Part shown: positions 37,945 through 49,812 of the stretch, one piece after another
Numbering within the stretch: the stretch's first letter is position 1
How the letters are laid out: each line of letters begins with the position of its first letter
Assembly: GCA_002946415.1 (NCBI GenBank)
Contig: NJPS01000034.1
Span: 909,858 to 973,857 of the forward strand
Length of the DNA stretch: 64,000 bases
Source of the DNA: Rutstroemia sp. NJR-2017a BVV2
Taxonomy: Eukaryota; Ascomycota; Leotiomycetes; Helotiales; Rutstroemiaceae
Direction of reading: 5' to 3'
Position numbers and translations under genes: made by a program
Notes under the pieces: generated by a model
Told to the model about the DNA's origin: nothing
The model's input: the letters and a program-made list of their open reading frames with translations, nothing else
Database searches by the model: none

Positions 37945-40286
37945 TCAGCATCCCGCAGAAGCAACGCTCAACTCTTGGATCCTCCTCTCCAACTCCGGAA
38001 CCGCTCTTAGGTACCCCTCCAACTCCTCCCTCTCATCCTCCAACTTCAATCTCGTCTCCGCATCCAACTTGGTAAAGATATATTTCCCCTGTCCATCAAA
38101 CTGCAATATCCTACTATGATATTTCCACAAGCTCCTCCTATGACTAACCGTCATGAGGGTGATCCCCAAACTCTTCGCATGCTCGTACATGATCTTTTCC
38201 ATCTCCAACGTAACACTACTTGTGCATTCGTCGAGAATAGCATATTTGGGACGGTTGTAGAAGAGACGAGCCATAGCGACACGCTGCTGAAGACCGCCTG
38301 ATAGCACGTCTCTCCATTCGGCTTCGGCGTCCCAGCCGTTAGGGAAGGAGGCTACGAGATGGTCCAGGTCAAGGATTTTAAGGATGGAGAGAAGATCGGC
38401 GTCGGTGATTCCTTTGCTGCGCATGGTGCGGAGAGAGTCGGGGTAGATGATTTGTTGACGAAGAGAGCCGGCGGAAAGATAGGGTCGTTGTGGAACGTAG
38501 AACACTTGAGTAAGTGAGGGCTTGCGGACCGTGCCGCCGTAGACTGGCCAAAGCCCACCAAGAATACGGAAGAGTGAGGATTTACCGCATCCGTTGGGTC
38601 CAACGACCAATACGTGGTCGCCGCGTTTCATTGAGAAAGAGAGGGAACGGACAAGAATGCTGCCTCCGGGTGTGATAATAGGCCTATGGCTGTTAGCGGA
38701 GCAAGAAATAGGAATTATCTCAGACTTACACGTCAATGAACTCGATATCGTCGCTTTCGATGATGGTACCTCTGCCTCTCATTAACTCCAGTTGTTCACC
38801 AGCACTGTCATCTGAAACTAAGGTCTTTTCAAATCGTCCAGCCTTAATCTCGTCCATGACTTCTAGCAGAGTCGCCACGCGAGAAGTATATCCAGCTAGT
38901 TCAGTGACTTCCTTGTATGAGAACATAACGCGACCAAATGCATCCGAGCTGGAAAGTAAAAGTCTTCGGTTTGTGACGAAGCTTTCTGTGCGGTCGCCCA
39001 TGGTGACGGCTGTTGCGCCAGGTACTTTGAAGAATACAGGAACACTGCAAAGGATGAGCCCCAACGCACCCCAAACGTATTTTATCACAAAGTCCTACAA
39101 ATATTAGCTTGCTTAGGCAATCCAGAGTCGAATAACCTACCTCCATGACTCCATGTGTAAATCTCCTTCTCAGAATGTCTTGAAATATGTTAGCAACCAG
39201 CGCGTATAGTAACAGGTTTAAGAATACTAACAGTTTACATGTTTTATGAGAGTAAAGTATCCCTTATCGAGCGTGTCCTTCTCCGCCTCATGACCATTAT
39301 AGAGCGCAACTTCTTCACTGTAATCGATCAACCTTGAATGTTGAAATCTAAATTCTCCTTCCAATCGTGCCTCATCTGCAACATATTTGCCGAAGGGAGG
39401 TGTCAATGCCCGCATGACATTTGCTGATAATTGTACCAAAAGCGACATGAAGAGTAGCCCTTCACCACCAACACTCTTGGACAGAGAATAATTGTAGATA
39501 GCCATATCTAATGCTGGCTTCGCAAGGTTTCCATATAATTCTGCTAAGCTGTTCGCGAATTTCGAAACGTCTACGGTTATTAATTGATCGGCATTCTTTA
39601 TTCGATCATCGAGCGCGGAGAGGGAGTAAAATGTCATATTCGAAAGATATCTATCGTGAATGTAGTTTGTCAACCGTGTGCGGTATTGAAGAGCGAGTTT
39701 GCACTGATGATATGAGAGCTATAGATAATTGTTAGTGGTCATTGAGGTGAGGTGGATTAGCAGCACATGCCATAGAATTGGTGAAGGTCGCTGGCACCGC
39801 AATCAACATCCACCAAACAATTCCAATCAGGAAGTCCTTCCCTTTTCCTCGAACCAAGCTTGAGACAAGCGCGCCATCCATCGCTGCCACCTTCAGACTG
39901 ATCAACGTTCTAATCACCAAGAAAATGCTGTGACTGACGAGCAGTCGCATTTCCTTGCTTCTCCATCCTGGTATACATATTCTCAGTAATCGGATCAGGT
40001 TCTTGAAGAACTCCCTGTTCAGCTCGACCTTCTTTCTTTGCGGAGCCTGCGATGCATTACTCAGGGACGTTGGACCTTTCCGTCGCACTTCAGCTTGTCG
40101 GATGGCCGCGGCTTTCTGTTCGGAGATGGCAGATCGTATGCGATTGAGCAAAGCAAAGAAAAGCGTAAGGTAAACCGTTCGCGATATTTTGGTTCGGTGT
40201 TTGAGGTACAAGGAGGTAAGATCAGAGATGACGCTCTTGATTGTTCGGTCGTGGGAGAGGAAGTCGAGCTTCGATTGTGCAGCCAT
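37945..40286 (-). CDS. peroxisomal ABCD-type half-transporter (Pxa-like)
   Basis: Joined as complement(37945..38689, 38730..39094, 39141..39178, 39232..39718, 39771..40286), 716 residues. The membrane half (about residues 20-330) carries the EAA-like motif [17 protein letters not shown] typical of ABCD proteins. The ATPase half has Walker [10 protein letters not shown] (499-507), signature LSGGLQQR (598-605), Walker B YAILDE (618-623) and the H-loop VSHR. The family imports very-long-chain acyl-CoA into peroxisomes for beta-oxidation and works as a heterodimer (Pxa1-Pxa2 in yeast); which half this is I cannot settle, Pxa2-like by size. The first intron (39719-39770) uses a GC donor (GCATGT) with a normal TAG acceptor. 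Exon 3 is only 38 nt. Confidence 0.92.
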
Positions 40287-40765
40287 GGCGATTGCGGTTC
40301 GTTGACTGCGGGGATGATGATGCTTATGAGAACCGGTCTCGAAACATTGATTCCTTCATGAGCAATTTGAAAGCTCTCAATCCCTCTAAAGAATCAAGTA
40401 TTGGGCGTGTACTTGGGAAATGTTTCGTCGTTGTTCAGACGTAGAGGTTTCCGTTTCCATTGTTGCATCGAAGATCGTCCATTTGATAGTTCCTCGGCGT
40501 ATCTTCACATGCTAACCACCCGCGGAACCTTAGAATGGAGATAGAAATCCGGGGTAATTTACAGCCGTAGTGTACACGTGACAGTCTGTGGTGAAACTCT
40601 GACGACTTTGACAAGTCGAACAGTGCAATCAATTCTCTTAAAATAATTGTATAATATTCAGAAAGTCTATCCATATGTGTGTTACTCGCAAAGGTTCCTA
40701 GCAAAGTTGGGTTTGCAGATTGGACCCCAAATCATATTCCTCGGCGCTTCCACGATTCGAACGCG
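40287..40765. other. intergenic
   Basis: Upstream region of the ABC transporter and 3' flank of the F-box gene. No gene supported. Confidence 0.5.
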
Positions 40766-42206
40766 CTACGATTCCAGTTTCAGTGCTCCGTCGATGATCT
40801 GCCATATCCTACATCTATTGCGAAAGCCCATGGGAATATCTATCGAATCTATTTCCTCCCCCTCAATAAATTCATCCACGCTGGATAATTGTTGTGAGAG
40901 TTGTTTCCAATCCCACCTCGCTGCTTTCCTAAGCTCAAGATCGCTCACTCCTACGCTTTCCGGTTGTGTATTTTTTGCTGCGCATGCTGCGATATCAAGA
41001 TCCCAAACATATGGTACAAGGGAGTACTGAGTTAGTCTTTCGTACCAGAAGTGTGGTTCGGGAAGAATCATGGAAGCCAAATTTCTGCAAGACAGTCTAA
41101 GGGCGAATATGGATGAAATGGACAGATGAGAGCATATTTGTCGTACAATTTCCACGGGGATCTTTTGAAGATATGCCTCGCTTTTCTGAAGCATACTAGG
41201 CTCTTTCATGGTAGGAGAACCTAACCCTTCAGATATCCTCCAATTCTTAATAGCATAGCTCTGAGTGCCTTGGGGCGACAATGGTAGGAGAAGGCTAAGA
41301 ACAAATGTTGTGAGCGGAGGTATTTGGAGAGGATCGGTGCATAGCCACTGCAATCTGTGAGTCTTCAACCAGAACAGACTTTGATACGCGCTTCTCGCTC
41401 ACCTCATGACCATGTACACCAACCCAGCCATTGTAGTCTTGAAATTCCCGTGCGCCGAAGAATTCGTGTTCCCACTCAAGTCCATACATCCCATAGTCTT
41501 GAGGAAGGGAAATTCTCGCCTCCTGCATTTCTAACATCGTTGAGTATCTCTTGCACAGCGCATTCCAGAATGTTTCCAGAGTGAACGGAGTAGCTGACAC
41601 AGGTCTCTGGGCATTCTTAAATCTCAGCGCACGATCAATGAGCTCTAGACAGGCGTCGTGAATGGGAAAAAGAACATCGCCGGTGCCATTGTGGTCCGCA
41701 TGCATAACACGGTAGGTACGACAATCTAACTCGTAGAAGAAGCCCTCGGTGGTCGTTGTTGCATGTCCCGAAACGAAGAACCCTTCGATATCCGAGTGAT
41801 TCTCAGGAAGGTCACTGAATTTCTCTTAGTATTAAAAATCACGAGCGATGATTAGGCAGCCTTACGGATAGTATTCGACATCTTCACAAAAGCGCTGAAC
41901 ACACCTCGTTTTCCCTATAAGTCGAATATTGCTCAACCACTAGAAGAGTCAGTAGTGGGCCTATTACTCCCAACCCCGCCTCAGCAATGCCACAGTTGCT
42001 TTTACACACCGAAATCGGTTGAACACATCAACACCACCCAGTGACAATCACTCCTTGCAGTAACTCACCTCACGGCTTTCCTCTGGCAGAGTAGATTCCC
42101 AATAACCCTTGGTATCTTCTTCGTCCTCCTCTCCAGGCTGGACCAAGTCAAAACTCTCATCGAATGGGCATCCACACACCGGACAGTAGGTACAGGGGTC
42201 GCCCAT
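40766..42206 (-). CDS. F-box protein with N-terminal cysteine motif (4 exons)
   Basis: Joined as complement(40766..41347, 41403..41814, 41866..41939, 42069..42206), 401 residues; all three introns are GT-AG and keep frame. The N-terminus MGDPCTYCPVCGCPFDES has closely spaced cysteines typical of a group of fungal F-box proteins, followed by an acidic linker. A middle block reads FFVSGHATTTTEGFFYELD and FPIHDACLELIDRAL. The F-box (about residues 267-310) reads YLQKIPVEIVRQICSHLS with RLSCRNLAS. The family recruits substrates to SCF ubiquitin ligases through Skp1; the substrate is unknown. The shift from the third to the fourth exon depends on an acceptor giving WLCTDPLQIPPL. Confidence 0.85.
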
Positions 42207-43070
42207 AATGCCGAGCTACAGGCGGTTTTCAGGTAGGTTCAGACGAAGAATCTGGAGAGGGACAGATTTTGGTGAGTAATCGTTGTTTGTTATATTTTGA
42301 AAGGATTTGAAGGAAGGAATCCTTTATGACGGATTATGTTAATAATCGTACTTATGGAGCACCAGGTACTTGTTAATAATTACCGGAATTAACGTCTCAT
42401 TTGGGTGCGTTGCGGTACCTGTCAGATGTTTATGTCAGCCCTAACTCTAACTCGACCTATTTTTGGGCCGCCACCACCCCCTTCTCTTACGCGGTCGCTT
42501 TGCGGCTCTCGCCCCCATCTCATGGAGATTGTATCAGAAGACTTCAAGGATGTTTCTGTGACCTGAGTGGTTCGCTTCGTTCCAAGTAGTATTGGACGAA
42601 GTCGCTCAGCATATTCATTCAGCCATTCCCCTCACCTCATGTGTACCGAGATTCATGGGCTTCCTAAGGATCGCTATGCTGATTATCAGTGTGGAAATCA
42701 GAGTGTAGCAGTTACATAGCTCCCTTTTTTGCTGGCAAGTTGTCGTATCCAAGAAAAGAATGGCCAAGACCCACCAAGATACAGACTTTGTACATTTCAT
42801 CATCTTCCAACAGTATTCTAGTGATACTTTTTTTCCTTGGCCATGTAACTTCATCCATCGCTGCTCACACACAATCACGAGATTATCTTTCGCGATGAAC
42901 ATGCAATCTAATCTGAGACTTCTGCTCGAATCCTTCGATATCAGATGTTCTCAAGTCAATATATATATGTCTTGCTGTACTTCTCAAAATGTGCCTCAAA
43001 TCATCCACACTCTTTTCTGTTTTCTAATTCAACCCATTGCAACTTTGCAATCATTCACTCTTTTGCCAAA
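42207..43070. other. divergent intergenic region
   Basis: Promoter region of the F-box gene and the large secreted protein. No gene supported. Confidence 0.5.
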
Positions 43071-45261
43071 ATGGTACACGTAATGAAGCTTTCTTTGTTG
43101 CTTTCCATCATCTCTACCTACGAGGCCAGTGGTCTCGTTTCCGCTTCTATCTTCGGTAGAGCCACACCCACGAGTACCTCAGCATCAACTACAACCCAAC
43201 TTGGTGCAAGCGGCTCTGCAGCTTCTTCCGGTCTCACTTGTGCGAATTTCCAGGTTCCCACTGAAGACGATCCCGAGGAGAATGGCACAGACGATGGCAG
43301 CGCCTTGAAAAGTCGTTCAGTAGCTGGGCGTGTCAACCTTGAAGCGAGAGCAGGACGAAATGGACCAAGTTCTTTCGGATCCTGCCCGATTCCGAAACCT
43401 TATGGCAAGATCACGATTCCCGGTATTCCTGGCGTCGATGCAGTCTTCAGAAAAGAAGGCAGTGCCAAGCCTACCGATCTACCCCTCCTGGCAGGAGTTG
43501 CTCGCTACTATGATCGCGACGTTAGTTGTGATGGTACTACCAAAATGAAGAAGCACTCCGCTAGTGAACTCACTCTAGCTGATATAAGTAGCTATAGCAT
43601 GGATCACGTGTGTAAGTAAATTATTTTTGCCTCTGCCTTACCCTTGCGGTCAAACAGTGACTAATATAACCTAGGGGAGCTTAAATTCTTGTTGGAGTTT
43701 TTCAAGACTATTACGCCCCCAGTTTCAAATGACGTTTTCACCAGCTGTGACAACTTCAATGAGGTCTTCTTCCCCACTGGTGGTTGCAACAACATTATGC
43801 AACAGATTTACGACCAAGTTCCTACAAATAAGGATACCGCTAACAGTAAACAAATCGAGTTTGCTGCTATGTTGAAGGATCTGAACAACAAGAAGGGAGT
43901 TGTAAGGCTTCTTAACCGCGAGCTAGAGGAACTATGCTGACACTTTTGAAGATTCTGAAACCGGGCGAATTCGCCAATGCCAACTGGAGAGCTAAGAATC
44001 TGCCAGCTGGCAACATTGGTGCTTGGCTCGTTGTTCTCCAAGATGTTGGAATTGCGATGGAGATTTGCAGAGATCCAGCCGTGCTACCACTTTTCGCGAA
44101 GACTAACCAGCGCATATACGACGCATTGTAAGTCTTTTCTCCTCGCTACCTGTCAGATTACTGCTTCATGGAACACTTGCCGTCATCATCGTGCCTTCCC
44201 GCGTGGAAAGAGCTAGGGATGGATGCACCGCGGTGATCCACGAGATAGCGCACCACCACTGTTTATTTTAGAAAAAGCTGACAAAAAGTAGCAAAGGAAT
44301 AGATTCAATGGTCGCCACCAAGCATATTGTCCTAAAGGATAGAAGCTTCAGCTTCGCTAGTGCTTTCCAGAGCTGGATGAGTCGCTTCCTTACGCAACAA
44401 GCCGGCCAAACTTGGTCATTTGTCAACCAACTCATGACCGATACGCAAACCGCAATTGATGCTTTAGACGCCGCAGATGCGAAAAAAGCGGAATATCAGA
44501 CCTCGCTCGATAACTTCAAGAATGGTGATTTTGGTAAACAAAGTCATTATGCATTCTCGTTCGATACCACCCCAAGCACTAGCTCTACCGGTGGTGTCAC
44601 TTTCGTACGATCTCTATCCGCCAGACAAAATGCTTGTCCTCTTCAAAGCAGCGCATCAGTTAGGCCCAGCAGCGCATCAGTCAGGCCATCAGTTAGACCC
44701 AGCAGCGCATCAGTTCGACCCAATAGCGCATCGGTCAGACCCAGTTCGATGACTTCTCGTCCTTTGAGCTCGCAATCTGCCTTGTCTTCGGTTATGTCTT
44801 CTCGTCCGCAGAGTTCTGCTTCTGTCACCTCTAGCGGCCGCAGTTCAGGAACTTCGTTGATCTCGGGCTCGCAAACTTCAGTTCCGCATTCTTCAGGTGT
44901 TGTTTCCAGCTCATCAACATCGGGTTCTTCTTCGCGCACTTCTGCAGCTTCAAGCTCGCACACCTCAGTCTCGTCGAGCGCCACTTCAGTCTCCTCGCTC
45001 ACTTCAGTAGTTTCTAGCTCCAGTTCGTCAAGTTCCAGCAGCACCAGCTCCATCAAAACAACAGCGATCCTTACCACCTCCACATCCTCGCTTAGCACCT
45101 CTACCCCCACCTCCACATCAACCTCCTCGACGCCAACTAGCACCACCTCGACTAAAACAACGCCTACTACCACCACCACACCTCCGCCACAAACAACCGT
45201 CGCTCCCACTACCACCGCGAAGGCTGTTACAACCAAGAAGGTTACTACTAAGCGTAATTAG
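43071..45261 (+). CDS. large secreted Ser/Thr-rich protein with SASVRP repeats
   Basis: Joined 43071..43611, 43675..43901, 43952..44127, 44292..45261, 637 residues. The start is MVHVMKLSLLLSIISTYEAS, a signal-peptide-like N-terminus. The first 350 residues look like a folded domain: CPIPKPYGKITIPGIPG, then LKFLLEFFKTITPPVSNDVF, NLPAGNIGAWLVVLQDVG and FQSWMSRFLTQQAGQTW. From about residue 440 the protein is Ser-rich, starting with five or six degenerate copies of SSASVRPS and going on to poly-Ser and Thr/Pro blocks. There is no hydrophobic GPI tail (it ends KKVTTKRN). The family is unknown to me. The third intron (164 nt) has two possible acceptors a few bases apart; I used TAG at 44291. Confidence 0.7.
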
Positions 45262-46197
45262 AACGATGATGTCTGGTGAGGAGTGCAGAGAAGTATAGGG
45301 GCGGGGTGGAGGCGGAGTAGAAGCGGAGAAAAGCTAGTGGGGATTTTGCCATATAGTTTTGTTGTAGAGGAAAGAAAGGGTTTGCAGTTTTTGATTTATT
45401 TTGTATCTGATGAGTTTGAGTACTTGCATGTAATTAATTTGTATCATTATTAAGCGATTTTATGAGTTGGTATTGCGACTTTTCAGCTCATGTGATTGTT
45501 TGAAACAACAGACCGGCGACAATCGGGAAAAGAAATTGGATAATAAAAACATTTTGATACCTTAGATTCTTTGGCATATTTGTTCGATAACGGTAATCAG
45601 CTGCAACATATTATTCCAAATTGGCGTGTTTTTTCTGCTCTGGAAGTGAGGACGGAAAATTTGGCTGGAGTTGAACATGGAAGAGTTCCCACAACTCTAT
45701 ATACCCTCGACTAACCAACAATAGTGAATTCTGGTACTCTTAGTTTATGGTGGCGTATCCTGCCCCTTCTTCAGGGACTGCATGGACCAATGCAGCAGTC
45801 AACTACTTCCCATTCCCGATTCGGCGAGGCTAATGCACAAGGGTGGATTGACATCACTTTCCAGTGGATCTGCGCTATATCGTGGCCCTCAAATTCTGCT
45901 TTCAGCTGTGTACTCTCCCGACGCTTGACAAGAGCAGTGAAAGGACCCATCTTGAATATGCGGTCAGTTCGATACTTTCGAACGTTCAGTCCGATACTTT
46001 GGGACGAGTCATGTTAGTATCGCCAACCCCACTATCGGGTTCACCGTGTAAACTTAGAATAGCAGATATATAATCTAGACAATGTCCGCCAAAGTACCTG
46101 AGCAGGATTCCGTTAGTTCAAGCAATTCTCTACTCTCCTTCAAGGCTAGGAAATGTTCATCTGCTTGTGCGCTCCTCCCAATTCATGCTATCACAAG
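45262..46197. other. intergenic before the glucan lyase gene
   Basis: No gene supported. An in-frame ATG at 46153 lies 15 codons upstream of the chosen start. Confidence 0.45.
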
Positions 46198-49100
46198 ATG
46201 AACGTGTTGGATACCCCTAGACCTACCTCAGACTCTACGAAGACGGATGCAGAGTACTGGAAAACGCAAGACCCTTATATCTTCCAGCCAGCTCATTGGT
46301 TTTTCCAAGATTTTGCAGGTCGAAACCCCACGCAGCCGCAATCAGTGTCCCTGAATCCAGACGACCAAAGAGTTGGTAGCGAGCCAAATCCTGTCTCCAG
46401 TCATGGCCGTATCTTCCGCTTTAACGACAACCTAGGATTTCTCCTTGTCCAGTTCATGCGACCACAAGTATGGCGCGTGCGATTCCACAGTAGGAACAAA
46501 CTTCCCACTGATTTTGGTGACTATAATACTAGAACTATTGTTAAAGACACACTCACTAGGACCATTGAAGTGCTGGACGCTGCCGAACAAGTCTCATGGC
46601 ACGTGGAACTGAAGGAACCATGTGACAAGTATTATGTTCTTCAATCAGTTGTGGAATCGAAAAACAAAGAAAATCCGTCTCGGAAGGTTCTGGTTCAACT
46701 CTGGATTCATCGGGATCCATTCAAGATCACTGCTATCCGAGCAATCAAGGCTCAAGGTGCTTACACGCAGCTTCCAAATTTCGTTCCTGTAGCAACGGAT
46801 CCAGTATTAGCAAAGGATCTATCGATTGAAGCACCTCCAGGTTCACGAATTGCAATAGTCTGGCAAACGAAAGACCGTCCTTTGCAGTGGCTAGGGGATA
46901 CTGCGACTGTTCTGGCCGTGGAGAAGCCGCTCAATGCCAAGTACACGGGATTTGGCGAACAAGGCGGACGCACCATGTTCAAAGAGAAAGTTTTGATGAA
47001 CTATTTCAGTGAGTAGTGTCTAACGAGAGCATTTTCATGACGAGCTAACGTGTCCGGACCAGATTTTGACAATATGCGATATAATAATGTTTATGGCAAC
47101 GGACCTTACTCAGAAAGCGAACCGCTGTACCACTCTGAGCCGTACTGGATAGAAATGAATGCACATCCGGGAGCGCAATCCCTACTAGCTACGTTTGTAG
47201 ACAACTATTCCGACGTCAAAGTGGATCTTGGCTTGGTTGATTCCACGCAGCTTCGTGTTGCCACCAGATTCAACAGTTTTCAGTGCATCCTCATTGCTGG
47301 CGATGATGTTGCGCAGATCATTCGTTCATACACCTCACTCATTGGAAGACCACAGCTCAAGCCGCGCTTCGTGCTTGGATACCACCAAGGATGTTATGGG
47401 TACGATACTAGGGCAAAAGTACAAGATGCAGTGGACAAACATAGGGCATATCAGATCCCATTGGATGGGATGCACATTGATGTTGATATGCAGCGTGATT
47501 ATCGTACCTTCACCATCGATACTGCCGATGATAAATTTCCCAACCCAGACGAAATGTTTACCAGACTTAGACGCCAAGGCGTGAAATGTAGTACAAATAT
47601 CACACCAGTCGTCAGTTGTCGTCCTAGTCCCGATAAACCATACACGACGTTGGATGAAGGTTTGAAAAACGACTACTTTGTCCTTGATCTCCGCGACCTC
47701 GACCCTTCGGCTCCTACGGCCGAGCAGCAGGTTTCGCTCAATTTTGGCGGAGGAAATCGATACTTCAAAAATCCAAACCGAAGCGACCATCTCCCAGCTT
47801 ATAATCCCCCGGATGATTATAGGCTTCGAGACTTCTTCAATACTGGTAAACCATTCCGTGGTGGGGTTGACTATGGTGAGAGTAGGGGCGCTCCCGGTCA
47901 TTATCCAAACCTAAATCGTAAAGAGGTCCGGGTATGGTGGGGAAAGCAATACAAATATCTCTTTGGTATGGGACTCGAATTTGTTTGGCAAGATATGACT
48001 TCGCCTTGTATGGCAGAAGGTTTCGGTGATATGAAATCGTAAGGAACCCTTCCATTTTTGTCTTATATCCGTTGACGCTGACATGGGAAAAAGATGGCCA
48101 TTTCGATTACTTCTTGATTCAGATGGGTGGAGCGGAGACCCGAATGCTGCCAAGAAGTTGAAGGCAATTGAGATCTGGTCGTTGTACAGCTACAACCTTC
48201 ACAAGGCGACGTTTCAAGGCCTGCAAAATCTGCCTGCGCGCAAAGGCAAGCGAAATTTCATCATTGGTCGCGGTAGTTTCGCTGGCGCCCAGCGTTTTGC
48301 TGGACTTTGGACGGGTGACAATGCCTCCACGTGGGAGTTTTTCAATATATCGGTAGCGCAAGTGCTTGCTCTCGGCCTTGCTGGTGTGACAATTGCTGGA
48401 GCGGATGTTGGAGGTTTCGAGCCTATCGAAGGTCAACAATGGGCCGACCCAGAGCTTTTGATCCGGTGGTATTGTGCGTACAGTTTACTTCCTTGGTTCA
48501 GAAACCACTACTCGGCCAAGAAGGACAAGAAGCTGTTTCAGGAGCCGTACGCATATCGAGAGTTGCAGGACAAACCCGCCTGGCAAAACGTGCCCGAGAA
48601 AGACCACAACATGTATTATTCCGTGTTGCCAATTTGCCGTTACATGGTGCAGTTGAGATACAGTCTGCTCCAGCTTCTCTATGATGCCATGTTTGAGAAC
48701 ATGATCAGTGGTTTGCCAATTGCCCGCTCCATGATCATCACCGACCCCTTGGATTCATCGCTGTATCAAGCGAACCAAACGTACACTCGAAGCCAATATT
48801 TGGTCCGTAACGACCTACTCGTTGCACCAGCTCTGTTCAAGCAATCTGAACACTCACGTCGCAAACTTTATCTGCCCGCCCCCGATGGTTGGTATCCTAT
48901 GAATCTCCGGCCTGGAACAACCTTAGGCGGCATACTTGCTGAACGTCTCAACCCAAAAGTCAGTGGTGGCACGTATGTCTACTTCGACTGCCATATTGCT
49001 CCAAACGAAGAGCAGCTCCCGTACGTCACTCCCATGTACATCCGTGAAGGTGCCATAATTCCACAGATTGGAGTCCGCGACAGCGTCCCTGACCGCACTC

Positions 49101-49624
49101 GGGACGACAAGGATGCACCGCCGAACCAAATCACAATCAACGTGTATCCTGGAAAAAACAACACGTACGATATGTACCTTGACGATGGTGTATCACGGGA
49201 GAGCGCGCCTGGTAGTGCCTATCTATCCTCTCTAAGCACGGGGCCGCAGGGGTTAGTCGATGCATACAGCTGTGACACTGAGGCCAATAGTATCTTTCGA
49301 CATGTCAAGTTTGAGCAGACGACTACAAGGCAATTCGCCAAGGATCAATTGCGAGATACACGACGACTCACAGTCAGCACGCCCTGGGCCCAGTACACGG
49401 ACGAGCAGGTTAAGAAGGACGTTGGGCTGGAGTATCGTATTGTATTCTGGCACGCATCGAAATGGCCAGCGGCAGAGATGGACCTGAACGCCGTGACGGT
49501 GAATGCTAATCCTGAGGTTCGTCATGAATTGGATAATGCCCTCAGAGCAACTGTGGTGTGGGTGCCAGTTGATGCGAACGTGAGTGCGACGATAGAGGTC
49601 AGCTACCCTGTTAGTTACAACTAG
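46198..49624 (+). CDS. GH31 family, probable exo-alpha-1,4-glucan lyase
   Basis: Joined 46198..47008, 47063..48038, 48094..49624, 1105 residues; an upstream in-frame ATG at 46153 would add 15. The protein has the GH31 barrel but not the hydrolase nucleophile motif WxDMNE; instead it reads EFVWQDMTSPCM with the putative nucleophile near Asp581, the arrangement known from alpha-1,4-glucan lyases of red algae and morels. The matching acid residue region is AGLWTGDNASTWEF. Other lyase-like stretches are PHWFFQDFAG-type AHWFFQDFAGRNP, NFDNMRYNNVYG and HIDVDMQRDYRTF. The expected reaction is non-hydrolytic release of 1,5-anhydro-D-fructose from the non-reducing ends of starch or glycogen. There is no signal peptide, so it is probably cytosolic. 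A plain alpha-glucosidase is the alternative. Confidence 0.85.
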
Positions 49625-49812
49625 ATGTTTCATTCTTTGAATCTCGGAGCTTCTGTATATTAGTTCCCTTTAGACTTATTGTCATAATATCTTCACTATT
49701 AAGAGATATTTGTTCTACTTCTATCATTTGACTTGATGGATAGCTTCGAATAAAAGTTCGTCTATAAGCAATATCTGATTTGTTGAGAAATAGTTGAATG
49801 ATGCTTTCAGGT

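Noticed and set aside
40735..40765. A tRNA T-arm-like string (GATTCGAAC)
   Set aside because: No matching acceptor, D-arm or anticodon arm can be built around it.
44643..45236. A 197-codon antisense ORF rich in Val/Glu
   Set aside because: It is a shadow of the Ser-rich stalk on the plus strand.
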